NCBI GenBank assembly: GCA_034422835.1
Contig: DAOUJJ010000012.1
Coordinates: forward strand, 1-40,284
Direction of reading: 5' to 3'
DNA from: VXMO01 sp034422835
GTDB lineage: Bacteria; Chloroflexota; Dehalococcoidia; UBA6926
DNA length: 40,284 bases
Both the position numbers and the translations under genes were made by a program. Positions 31,153 to 39,018 of the stretch are shown one piece after another (positions within the stretch are counted from its first letter, which is position 1; every line of letters starts with the position of its first letter). The notes below the pieces were generated by a model that did not search any database, had not been told where the DNA came from, and saw only the letters and a program-made list of their open reading frames with translations.

Positions 31153-32523
31153 TCACGGAATGGACGGATCGTAGTCCATGCCGATGTGGCCCTTCTTGTT
31201 GAACTCCGCGTACTCCTCGTCTGAATAGCCCAACACAGACTTGTAGACGTACTCGTTGTCCTCACCCAGCCGAGGGGAGTGTCTGCGCGGCCCCACCCCG
31301 GGATTGTTCATCGACTTGAACGGCGTCATCGGCGTCTTGTGCGTCCCGGCCTCCGGATGTGTCATATGTTTGAAGAAGCCCCGGTATTCCAGGTGCCGGT
31401 CCTCGATCGCGTCGCGTTCGTTCATCACTGCGCCGGACGGCACCCCAACCATCTGCAGCTGATCCATGACCCATGAGGCATGCTTGTCAGCCGTCCACTC
31501 GCCGATGATGGCGTCCAGCTCCGCCCGATTCTCGTAGCGGGACTCGTTGTCCTTGAAGCGCGGATCATCCACAAGCTCCGGGTGATGCATCCTCTCGCAC
31601 AGAGCCTGCCACTGATCCTCGTTCTGGCAAGCGATCGTCACCCACTGGTCCTCGCCCTGCGTTCGATACACGTTGTGCGGCGCGAGATAGAAGTGGGTGT
31701 TGCCCATCTGCGTCCACACGCGCCCGTTCATGCTGTAGTCCATGATGAAATCGCCCAGCAGCGGCACGAAATTCTCCGCTGTCGGCGCCTCGATGAGCAG
31801 CCCCTTGCCGGTGCGCTTGAGGTAACGCTTGCCCATCAGGAACGCGAGCGTCGCGCCGATGCCGCTCGCCGCGTCCGACGGCACGCCCGCCGGCGCATAC
31901 TCCGGCGACAGGTCGGGATACGTCCGAATCAGCGGATGCCCTGAGATGGCTTCCATGTGGTTGCCCCACGTGCGATAGCCCTTGTACGGCCCGTCCAGCC
32001 CGAACGCCGGCATCCGGATCATGATCAGCTTCGGGTTGATCTTCGAGAGCCGCTCCCATGTGATGCCCTGCCGCTCCATGCTCTGCGGCAGGTTGTTCTC
32101 AACAAGCCCGTCCGAAACGGCAACCAGCCGCTCCAGCGCCTCCTGCCCCTCCTCAGTTCGAAGATTCACGGTCATCGACAGCTTGTTGCGGCCATGCGCG
32201 TTGAAAACGGCGCTGCGATTCCACGGGCGCTCTCCCGGCACGCTGTCCGGCATCCCCATGCCCATACCCGTCTGTGCCTGCACGGTGGCCAGGGCCGGAC
32301 GCGCCAGCATCCCACGTGTGGTGGACGCGAAATGCGTCGTCGACTCCACCCGTATGACCTCCGCGCCCCAGTCCGCCAACTGCATCGTCCCATACGGACC
32401 GGCGAACACCACCGTGAAGTCGATGATCCGCAGTCCCGCCAGCGGCAGGTCCGGGTCCGGCTGCGTCGGATTCCCCGGATTCGGCGACCCGAGACTATTC
32501 ACACTTGAGTTATCCGCTGTCAT
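31153..32523 (-). CDS. Family III CoA-transferase, catalytic-type subunit (pair 1)
   Basis: A 456-residue CaiB/BaiF-type transferase. GLRIIDFTVVFAGPYGTMQL near residue 30 and LADWGAEVIRVE near residue 49 are the CoA-binding start. The catalytic Asp is Asp217 (GVPSDAASG): 20 residues separate it from TGKGLLIE, the same spacing as Asp169 to TGRG in formyl-CoA transferase. The C-terminal half includes HLEYRGFFKHMTHPEAGT. It swaps CoA between a donor thioester and an acid. It is the last of four such genes and 17 bases behind its partner at 32541. It is paralogous to the product of 33810. Confidence 0.93.
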   Translation of the reverse strand: MTADNSSVNSLGSPNPGNPTQPDPDLPLAGLRIIDFTVVFAGPYGTMQLADWGAEVIRVESTTHFASTTRGMLARPALATVQAQTGMGMGMPDSVPGERPWNRSAVFNAHGRNKLSMTVNLRTEEGQEALERLVAVSDGLVENNLPQSMERQGITWERLSKINPKLIMIRMPAFGLDGPYKGYRTWGNHMEAISGHPLIRTYPDLSPEYAPAGVPSDAASGIGATLAFLMGKRYLKRTGKGLLIEAPTAENFVPLLGDFIMDYSMNGRVWTQMGNTHFYLAPHNVYRTQGEDQWVTIACQNEDQWQALCERMHHPELVDDPRFKDNESRYENRAELDAIIGEWTADKHASWVMDQLQMVGVPSGAVMNERDAIEDRHLEYRGFFKHMTHPEAGTHKTPMTPFKSMNNPGVGPRRHSPRLGEDNEYVYKSVLGYSDEEYAEFNKKGHIGMDYDPSIP

Positions 32524-32540
32524 GGTCGTTCGCTCCGTTC

Positions 32541-33773
32541 CTAAACAACCCCGTCTGACCGCAGCCCGGCGATGTCCTCAACGCTCAACCCAAGCTCGCT
32601 CAAAACCTCGTCAGTGTGCTCACCGAGTAGGGGCGCGCGCCGTCGTTTCGGCATCTCTGCGCCCTCGCGGTGCATCCTGTTGTGATAGCCCGGGTACTTG
32701 ATCGGCCCCGTTGTCGGGTGGTCGATCTCCTGGAAATAGTTGCGGGCGACGAACTGCGGATTGTTAACAAGATCTTCGATTGTGTTGAGGGGCCCGCCCA
32801 GCACCGCGAACTCCTCGCACGCCGCGCGCACCTCTTCCTTGGTCCGGTCCAGCGTCCACGGGATGATGTGCGCCAAAAACTCGTCGATACGGTCCGGGTC
32901 CGCGCGGCCCTCCGGCGTTCCCCATTCCGGCGTCTCAAGAAGCTCTTCCATCCCGATCATCCGGATGATGTTGGGGATGAACCGCGGCCCGCCCGTCATC
33001 AGGAAATAGCCGTCTGAGCACGGATGCACGCCGCCGCCCACCGCCACCGCGCGCCCCGGCCGCGTCCCAAGATGCCCAGTGTATTGATAGCCCATCAGGC
33101 GGCCAAGCCGCATATCGATGGAGTGCATGGCCGTCTCGAAGACGCTCACGTCCATGTAGTCGCCCTCCGCGTCACGGAACTCGACCTGGAACAATCCCAA
33201 TGCGGACGCCAGCGCGGCGGCATACCCTGCGTGGTAGCTGACCATGCGCCCCGCCGTCTTGAGCGGCTCGTTGTCAACGTCGCCGGAGCTGATCATGCTG
33301 CCGCCCATCGAATACAGGTTCAGCTCGATGCCGATGTAGTCCCGATACGGCCCGTCTTGCCCGTAGTTGGAGATGGACGTCATGACCAGCTTGGGGTTGA
33401 TCTTCTTGAGTTCCTCATAGCCCAGCCCAAGCGCCTCCATCGTTCCGGGTGAAAAACTCTCAACCACGATCTGCGCGCCCTTGACGAGTTCTTTGACAAT
33501 CTCCCGTCCGCGTTCCGACTTGAGATCGAGCGTGATGGAGCGCTTGTTGGTATTCAGGAACATGAACAGGCCGCTGCGCTCAAGCCCCGGCTCGTCCTTG
33601 TAGAACGGCGGCAGGGAACGCGTGGGGTCGCCGGTCTCGGGCCGCTCGATCTTGATGACATCCGCGCCGTAGTCGCCGAGGATGCGCGTGCCGAATGGGC
33701 CGGACGTCATGTGCGTCAGATCGATGACGCGCACGTCGTCCAGAGGCATGATTGTGGTTGGTTCCAGTGTCAT
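32541..33773 (-). CDS. Family III CoA-transferase-like, non-catalytic-type subunit (pair 1)
   Basis: A 410-residue CaiB/BaiF protein: DVRVIDLTHMTSGPFGTRIL near residue 13, DYGADVIKIERP near residue 34, KDEPGLERSGLFMFLNTNKR near residue 59, and ESFSPGTMEALGLGYEEL near residue 105. At the position of the catalytic Asp the sequence reads MVSYHAGYAAA, with His181, while the 20-residue spacing to AEGDYMDVS is kept. This suggests a structural or substrate-binding subunit that pairs with a catalytic partner, as reported for other heterodimeric family III enzymes. It is 36 bases behind pair 2 and 17 bases before its likely partner. Confidence 0.92.
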   Translation of the reverse strand: MTLEPTTIMPLDDVRVIDLTHMTSGPFGTRILGDYGADVIKIERPETGDPTRSLPPFYKDEPGLERSGLFMFLNTNKRSITLDLKSERGREIVKELVKGAQIVVESFSPGTMEALGLGYEELKKINPKLVMTSISNYGQDGPYRDYIGIELNLYSMGGSMISSGDVDNEPLKTAGRMVSYHAGYAAALASALGLFQVEFRDAEGDYMDVSVFETAMHSIDMRLGRLMGYQYTGHLGTRPGRAVAVGGGVHPCSDGYFLMTGGPRFIPNIIRMIGMEELLETPEWGTPEGRADPDRIDEFLAHIIPWTLDRTKEEVRAACEEFAVLGGPLNTIEDLVNNPQFVARNYFQEIDHPTTGPIKYPGYHNRMHREGAEMPKRRRAPLLGEHTDEVLSELGLSVEDIAGLRSDGVV

Positions 33774-33809
33774 CAGCGCGCTCCCAAAATTCGAATCACC
33801 CTGTACGGC

Positions 33810-35129
33810 CTAGTCGGCCGGATCAAGGTCGTAATCCATTCCGATATGACCGGCTTTCTCATACTCCGCGTACTCGGCATCCGAGAATCCGAGCAGCTCC
33901 TTGTACACGTATTCGTTGTCCTCTCCCATCCGCGGCGGCCCCCACCGGTGACGTCGCGGCGTGTTCTTCGCCGTCCACAGCGTCCCCGTATACAGGTGGG
34001 TCCCGACCTCCTCGGCCGTCAACTCCTCCCAGTAAGCGCGTTCTTGAAGGTGCGGGTCGGCGAACGCATCCGTCTCCGCCATCACCGTTCCCGCCGCGAT
34101 GCCGTTCGCCTGCAGCACGTTCATCGCCTCGATGGCGTCCTGCGTCACGGTCCACGTCATCAGTTCCGCGTCTAATTCGTCGTGGTGCTGCTGTCGGCCT
34201 GCGAGCGTCGCGAAGCGGTTGTCAGACGCCAAATCAGGGCGCAGCATCACGGTTCCGGTCAATGCCTGCCATGCTTGATCCGACTGCACGCTGATGGCGA
34301 TCCAGCGGTCGTCTCCCAAGCACGGATAGACACCCTGCGGGGCGTACATCGGATCGCGATTGCCCTGATGCTCCGCGTTACGACCGTTCATGGAGTAGTC
34401 CATGAATTGGTCGCCCAGGTACGTCATGAAGTTTTCAGCGGTTGATAGCTCGATGAATAGTCCCTCGCCCGTCTTGTCGCGGTAGCGCAGCCCCGCGGAG
34501 AACGCCAACGCCCCTGCCGCGCCGCCCGCCGCGTCCGCTGTCAGCGTATTGCCCGTCATATCAGGACTCTCGCCGCGGTATCCCATGAACGAATAGTGTC
34601 CGACGACCGCCGCCATGTGGCTGCCGAACGTGCGGTAGTTCTTGTAGGGGCCGTCGATGCCGAACGCGGGTTGGCGGATCATGATGGCGCGCGGATTCAC
34701 TTTGTGAACGCGCTCCCACGTGACGTTCACGCGCTCCATGCTGATGGGCACGTTATTCTCCATGACCCCATCGGACATCCGCAGCAGACGGTCGAAGATT
34801 TCCTGCCCCTCGGGACGCCGCAGGTCCACGGTCATGCTCCGCTTGTTGCGGGCGTGGGCGTTGAACGATGCCCATCGATTCCATGGCCTTTCGCCGGGCT
34901 CGTTATCCGGGAACTGCGCCGACCCGCCTCCCAAACTCGGCATATTCCTGTCCGGGTAGGGCATCATGCCGCGGGTTGTTGGCGGGAAGTGCTTGATGGA
35001 CTCGATGCGAATGATCTCCGCGCCCCAATCCGCCAGCAGCTGCGTGCCGTACGGCCCCGCCCAGACGACGGTGATATCCAGTATCCGCACACCCTCCAGG
35101 GGCAGCCGACGTGATCCGGTGCTGACCAT
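33810..35129 (-). CDS. Family III CoA-transferase, catalytic-type subunit (pair 2)
   Basis: A 439-residue CaiB/BaiF transferase: GVRILDITVVWAGPYGTQLL near residue 13, DWGAEIIRIES near residue 34, and catalytic Asp199 in TLTADAAGG with the exact 20-residue spacing to TGEGLFIE. NEPGERPWNRWASFNAHARN and ENNVPISMERVNVTWERV are shared with the paralogue at 31153, which identifies this as the same subunit type. The start is 2 bases after the stop of its partner at 35132, so translation is coupled. Confidence 0.93.
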   Translation of the reverse strand: MVSTGSRRLPLEGVRILDITVVWAGPYGTQLLADWGAEIIRIESIKHFPPTTRGMMPYPDRNMPSLGGGSAQFPDNEPGERPWNRWASFNAHARNKRSMTVDLRRPEGQEIFDRLLRMSDGVMENNVPISMERVNVTWERVHKVNPRAIMIRQPAFGIDGPYKNYRTFGSHMAAVVGHYSFMGYRGESPDMTGNTLTADAAGGAAGALAFSAGLRYRDKTGEGLFIELSTAENFMTYLGDQFMDYSMNGRNAEHQGNRDPMYAPQGVYPCLGDDRWIAISVQSDQAWQALTGTVMLRPDLASDNRFATLAGRQQHHDELDAELMTWTVTQDAIEAMNVLQANGIAAGTVMAETDAFADPHLQERAYWEELTAEEVGTHLYTGTLWTAKNTPRRHRWGPPRMGEDNEYVYKELLGFSDAEYAEYEKAGHIGMDYDLDPAD

Positions 35130-35131
35130 AC

Positions 35132-36385
35132 CTACACCACCCCCTCCTCGCGCAGACTGGCAATCTCCGCCTCGTCGCGCCCCAACACGTCGCGCAGAAT
35201 CTCATCCGTGTGCTCGCCCAGCAGGGGAGCGCGTTTCCGGGCGGGCATTCCGCTGCCGTCAACAAAGTGCAGCTTTACGTGATAGCCCGGGTAGGCAATC
35301 GGCCCGGTTGTCGGATGATCGATCTCCTGGAAGAATTCCCGGTGCTTGAGATGGTCATCGGTATAAAGGTCTTCAAATGAATTGATCGGGCCGCCGAGCA
35401 CGCCGTACTGCTGGCACTCGGCGCGGATTTCCTTCTTGGTGCGCTCCAGCATCCATGGCACGATGACCGCCAACGACTCGTCGAGCCTCTCCGGCGCGGA
35501 ACGCGCCATCGGCGTTGACCACTCCGGCGTCGAGAGCAGGTCGCCCATGCCCACCATCTGCATCATGCGCGGGAACATCGCCGGCCCCGCTGTTGTCATG
35601 AAATATCCGTCCTGGCAGATCCACGTCCCGGAGCCGATTGCCCCTGCGGGCCACGGACGCGTCGAGTTCCCGCCGCCGTATTGGTAGCCCATCAAATAGC
35701 TCTGACGCCGGTCGATGGCTCCCATCCACACGGGAAACGCGCCCACGTCCAGGTGATCGCCCTCCCCGGTCGCCTCGACGCCCAGCAGGTGCATTGAGGT
35801 TGCCGCCGCCGCCATCGCGCCAACCTGGTACGCCGCCACGCGACCGGCGAAGTGCAGGGGTTCCCGCTCCGGGTGGCCGGTATTGATCATCGCCCCGCCC
35901 ATTGCGTAGCTCGTGATGTCCGTCGCTTTCCAGTCACGGTACGGGCCCGTCTGCCCATAGTTGCTGATAGATGTCATCAGGATGCGCGGATTGACGCCGC
36001 GCAGGGTCTCATAGTCGAGTCCGAGCGACGGCATCACGCGCGGACTGAAGCTCTCAACCAGCACGTCCGCGTCCTTCACGAGATCGAGAACGATCTCCCG
36101 CCCGCGCTCCGACTTGAGATTGAGCGTCATCGAGCGCTTGCCGAGGTTGGTGTACATGAACAACCCGCTGCGCTCAAGGCCGGGTTCGTCCTTGTAAAAC
36201 GGCGGCATATCCCGCGCCGGATCGCCGACCCCAGGCCGTTCGATCTTGATGACGTCCGCGCCCCAATCCGCGAGACGCCGCGTTCCGAACGGCCCTGCGG
36301 CGTGCCACGTTAGATCGATGACCCGCAGGCCGGTCAACGGCAAGACGGCGGCCCCCCGCCGCTCAGTGTCCTGTTGGCTTGTCAT
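35132..36385 (-). CDS. Family III CoA-transferase-like, non-catalytic-type subunit (pair 2)
   Basis: 417 residues from the ATG at 36385 (TSQQDTERRG); the frame extends to 36421 without family similarity. LRVIDLTWHAAGPFGTRRLA near residue 20, KDEPGLERSGLFMYTNLGKR near residue 65 and ESFSPRVMPSLGLDYETL near residue 111 match the paralogue at 32541. At the catalytic position VAAYQVGAMAAA has Gln187 in place of Asp. It is the first gene of the four-gene cluster, whose order is non-catalytic, catalytic, non-catalytic, catalytic. The C-terminus, ARKRAPLLGEHTDEIL, resembles that of its paralogue. Confidence 0.92.
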   Translation of the reverse strand: MTSQQDTERRGAAVLPLTGLRVIDLTWHAAGPFGTRRLADWGADVIKIERPGVGDPARDMPPFYKDEPGLERSGLFMYTNLGKRSMTLNLKSERGREIVLDLVKDADVLVESFSPRVMPSLGLDYETLRGVNPRILMTSISNYGQTGPYRDWKATDITSYAMGGAMINTGHPEREPLHFAGRVAAYQVGAMAAAATSMHLLGVEATGEGDHLDVGAFPVWMGAIDRRQSYLMGYQYGGGNSTRPWPAGAIGSGTWICQDGYFMTTAGPAMFPRMMQMVGMGDLLSTPEWSTPMARSAPERLDESLAVIVPWMLERTKKEIRAECQQYGVLGGPINSFEDLYTDDHLKHREFFQEIDHPTTGPIAYPGYHVKLHFVDGSGMPARKRAPLLGEHTDEILRDVLGRDEAEIASLREEGVV

Positions 36386-36483
36386 GGACTCGCCACCCAT
36401 CCTCCCCAATGGATGCCGCATTATGGCATTTGCCGCCCCGCCGCGAAAGCCTTAAGCCGCGCCCTGTGAACGCCAACGTAGGA

Positions 36484-36523
36484 TATGGCTTGTATGGGTA
36501 TTACAGTATGGGTAATATGGGTC
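36484..36523 (+). promoter_or_regulatory. Promoter and repeated operator of vapBC-2
   Basis: Four copies of TATGGSTN-type boxes start at 36484 (TATGGCTT), 36493, 36507 (both TATGGGTA) and 36516 (TATGGGTC), spaced 9, 14 and 9 bases, that is two 23-base units. TTGTAT (36490-36495), a 17-base spacer and TAATAT (36513-36518) make a promoter overlapping the boxes. The ATG at 36525 follows the -10 by 6 bases, with no Shine-Dalgarno, so the transcript is probably leaderless. The boxes are likely VapB operators. Confidence 0.65.
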
Positions 36524-36524
36524 G

Positions 36525-36779
36525 ATGAAGACGACCATTGAAATCCACGATGAGCTCTTGCGCCGCGCAAAGCAGCGCGCAAAGAAAACCGGACGAACGC
36601 TGCGCTCAGTCGTTGAGGAAGGGTTGCGCGAAGTCCTCGCAAAAGAGCCAATCAAGAATACATACCGCCTGCCGGACATGAGTGTCGGAGATCCCAATGG
36701 GGAAAATCCGCTCAAGAAGTACACGTGGGCGGAACTTCGGGACATCATCTACGAACGCGGAGAAACAGAACCCGAGTGA
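36525..36779 (+). CDS. vapB: VapB-type antitoxin
   Basis: 84 residues: MKTTIEIHDELLRRAKQRAK with RTLRSVVEEGLREVLAKE form a ribbon-helix-helix type DNA-binding domain common in VapB proteins. The C-terminal part, containing NPLKKYTWAELRDIIY, ends in an acidic tail for toxin binding. It overlaps vapC by 4 bases (GTGA). It differs from the other VapB in the window, although the toxins are of one subfamily. Confidence 0.87.
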   Translation: MKTTIEIHDELLRRAKQRAKKTGRTLRSVVEEGLREVLAKEPIKNTYRLPDMSVGDPNGENPLKKYTWAELRDIIYERGETEPE

Positions 36780-37210
36780 TAGCGGTCGATTCGAATCTCC
36801 TTGTCTACGCCCATCGCCGGAGCACTCCTGAATACCAGGATGCTCGCGCGCTGATCCAGTCCCTGGCGGAGTCCGAAGATGCTTGGGCCATTCCGTGGCC
36901 GTGCATCTATGAATTCCTGGGAGTTGTTACAAACCCACGAATCTGGAGAGAAAGCGCGTCAACTCCTGAGCAGGCGTGGCAGCAGCTATCTGCGTGGACC
37001 GCCTCCCCATCCCTGCGCCTGTTGGGTGAAACCGATGGGTTTCTGGAAATCCTTGGACGCTTTGTCCAACGCCCCCGTGTCAGGGGAGGCGTCGTTCATG
37101 ATGCGCGGATAGCCGCCATCTGTATGGCGAACAGCGTGGATGTCCTGCTCACGCGTGATCGCGACTTCAGCCTGTTCCCGGAACTCGCAACTCGTGACCC
37201 GTTGGCGTAG
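36776..37210 (+). CDS. vapC: VapC-family PIN-domain toxin, second copy
   Basis: 144 residues from a GTG at 36776 that overlaps the vapB stop. The start AVDSNLLVYAHRR has the first metal Asp, IPWPCIYEFLGVVTNPRIW near residue 40 includes a Glu in the second helix, VVHDARIAAICMANSVDVLL near residue 108 the next Asp, and TRDRDFSLFP the last. An earlier ATG at 36725 lies inside vapB and is not supported. It is a predicted Mg-dependent ribonuclease. It converges on the SDR gene with a 42-base gap that shows nothing more. Confidence 0.9.
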   Translation: MIAVDSNLLVYAHRRSTPEYQDARALIQSLAESEDAWAIPWPCIYEFLGVVTNPRIWRESASTPEQAWQQLSAWTASPSLRLLGETDGFLEILGRFVQRPRVRGGVVHDARIAAICMANSVDVLLTRDRDFSLFPELATRDPLA

Positions 37211-37252
37211 CAGATTTCTGCACTCCCCTCATCCATGCCGTAACGCACTTGC

Positions 37253-38029
37253 CTACCGCTCCAGGTCCCACAGCCCCCGCCCACCCGCGTCCACGCCGCC
37301 GTCAACGGAAAGCACCTGTCCCGTCACCCACGCCGACTCATCCGAGGCAAAATACAGCGCCGCGTGCGCAACGTCCGACACGTGCCCCCGCCGCGACAGC
37401 GCCTGCTCCGGCACGCCGATTCCGTCCGCATCCGCCCCCAACCGTTGGCGAATCAACCCCGGCGCGACCACGTTCACCCGGATATTGTCCTGCCACAGCT
37501 CCCGCGCCAGGTTGCGCGCCAGCCCGATAACCCCCGCCTTTGCCGCGCCGTACGCAACATTGGAGCCGCGCTGAACGCTTTCGCTCGCCGTGATGAAGAT
37601 GATCGACCCGCCGCCCTGTCGTTTCATCACCGGCTGCGCGGCCCGCGCAAGATTTGACGGCCCCTCCATCGTGTTGCCTATGGCCTCCCGCCAGAAGCTC
37701 GGCTCAACCTCGCTCAACGTCACGGATGGATCGAAGAACCCGCCCCCGCCGCTGTAGAGCACGTCAACTCGCCCGCCGCCCGCATCTCGCGTCGCAAGCA
37801 CGATTCGTTCCGCGTCCGCGGCATCGGCAACGTCTCCGGTGATCGCGACGGCAGCCTCCGCCGCAGGCGTCCCCAGGCGCCGAATCACGCCCAGCGTCTC
37901 ATCCAGGTGCTCTTGCCGACGCGCCACGAGGACGACTGTCGCTCCCTCCTGCGCGCACAGCAGGGCAGTGGCTCGCCCCATCCCCGGCCCCGCCCCCGAA
38001 ACCAGAACCGTCTTCCCCTCAAGCCGCAT
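37253..38029 (-). CDS. Short-chain dehydrogenase/reductase
   Basis: A 258-residue classical SDR. TVLVSGAGPGMGRATALLCA near residue 7 is the NAD(P) Gly motif, VVLVARRQEHL follows with an Arg typical of NADP preference, VDVLYSGGGG near residue 88 replaces the usual NNAG, IFITASESVQRGSNVAYGAA gives the catalytic Ser and Tyr with Lys in YGAAK, and VNVVAPGLI near residue 184 closes the site. It oxidises or reduces an alcohol/ketone; substrate unknown. It is a single gene between convergent vapC and divergent tauE/safE. Confidence 0.93.
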   Translation of the reverse strand: MRLEGKTVLVSGAGPGMGRATALLCAQEGATVVLVARRQEHLDETLGVIRRLGTPAAEAAVAITGDVADAADAERIVLATRDAGGGRVDVLYSGGGGFFDPSVTLSEVEPSFWREAIGNTMEGPSNLARAAQPVMKRQGGGSIIFITASESVQRGSNVAYGAAKAGVIGLARNLARELWQDNIRVNVVAPGLIRQRLGADADGIGVPEQALSRRGHVSDVAHAALYFASDESAWVTGQVLSVDGGVDAGGRGLWDLER

Positions 38030-38131
38030 GAGTATTTCCCCCGATAGCGCATTGAGTAAACGTCAAACTGTCCGTCGATTGTGTGGGAGTGGCGTAAGGC
38101 GTGGCAAGCGGCAACATGCCATAGTTACAGC

Positions 38132-38932
38132 ATGGACGAAATCCTCCTTGCGCTCATGCCATTCCTCGGCTTTGTTGCCGGAACCGTTGGCGCGCTCATC
38201 GGCGCGGGCGGTGGATTCATCGCCGTTCCTATCCTGCTCATCGTCCTGCCCGATGAGACCCCCGGCATCATCACCGGCATGTCGCAATCGATGGTGCTGA
38301 TGACCTCCCTCTCCTCCACCGTCGCCTACGTCCGCCAGAAGCGCATCGAGTACCGGTGGGCCGCCGTCATGGCCGTCACCGGCCTGTTTGGCATGGCCAT
38401 CGGCGCGTACATCGTTGAGCAGCTTGAGCGCGGCGCGTTTCAGACCGTGTTCGGCGTCGCCGCCCTCATCCTCATGACCTACCTGTTGATCCGACCCATC
38501 CGTGGACACGGCGCGGCGCGCACTCTTGAAGAGGCAGAAGAGGCGCGCATCCCGCTCACCCGCAAGCGCACCATCATGCTTGGCATCGTCGGCCTCGCGA
38601 CGGGCACGATGGGCGGCCTGCTCGGAGTCGGGGGCGGCATCGCGATGGTCCCCATCATCGTGCAGGCATTCGTCTTCCCCGCCCATTTCGCGACCGCCAC
38701 CTCCCAGTTTGTCATCCTGATCACAAGCCCCGCCGCCATTGCCGTCCACATCGCCGAATCGCCCCTGCTGGAGAAAATCCTGCCGATCGTCCTGCTCGGC
38801 ATCGGAGCTATCGTGGGCGCGCAGGTCGGCGCGCGTGTCTCGCGCAAGATTTCCGCGCCGTGGATCGTCCGCATCCTCGCCATCGGCCTCGGCATCGTCG
38901 GAATCCGCCTCATCCTCACCGGCCTCTCATAG
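38132..38932 (+). CDS. TauE/SafE-family anion permease
   Basis: 266 residues from the ATG at 38132; a GTG-type extension to 38081 adds a non-membrane piece. It is a TauE/SafE protein with about 8 membrane segments: GALIGAGGGFIAVPILLIVL near residue 16, QSMVLMTSLSSTVAYVRQKR near residue 51, and the second-half repeat MGGLLGVGGGIAMVPIIVQA near residue 161. Family members move sulfonates, sulfite or sulfoacetate. CATAGT at 38120-38125 stands 6 bases before the ATG, again a leaderless arrangement. The repeat at 38946 lies just past the stop. Confidence 0.9.
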   Translation: MDEILLALMPFLGFVAGTVGALIGAGGGFIAVPILLIVLPDETPGIITGMSQSMVLMTSLSSTVAYVRQKRIEYRWAAVMAVTGLFGMAIGAYIVEQLERGAFQTVFGVAALILMTYLLIRPIRGHGAARTLEEAEEARIPLTRKRTIMLGIVGLATGTMGGLLGVGGGIAMVPIIVQAFVFPAHFATATSQFVILITSPAAIAVHIAESPLLEKILPIVLLGIGAIVGAQVGARVSRKISAPWIVRILAIGLGIVGIRLILTGLS

Positions 38933-38945
38933 CCCCCTCCCCGTT

Positions 38946-38966
38946 CACCCTGAGGCTGTCGAAGGG
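38946..38966. repeat. Dispersed repeat between tauE/safE and crotonase
   Basis: CACCCTGAGGCTGTCGAAGG plus G, a one-base variant of the 21-bp repeat, 13 bases after the permease stop. TACAAT at 38983-38988 downstream is a candidate -10 for the crotonase gene. Confidence 0.7.
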
Positions 38967-39018
38967 CCACCCCCACAAGGCGTACAATCAGCGCAGGTGG
39001 ACAAGCGAAACAGGGGGT

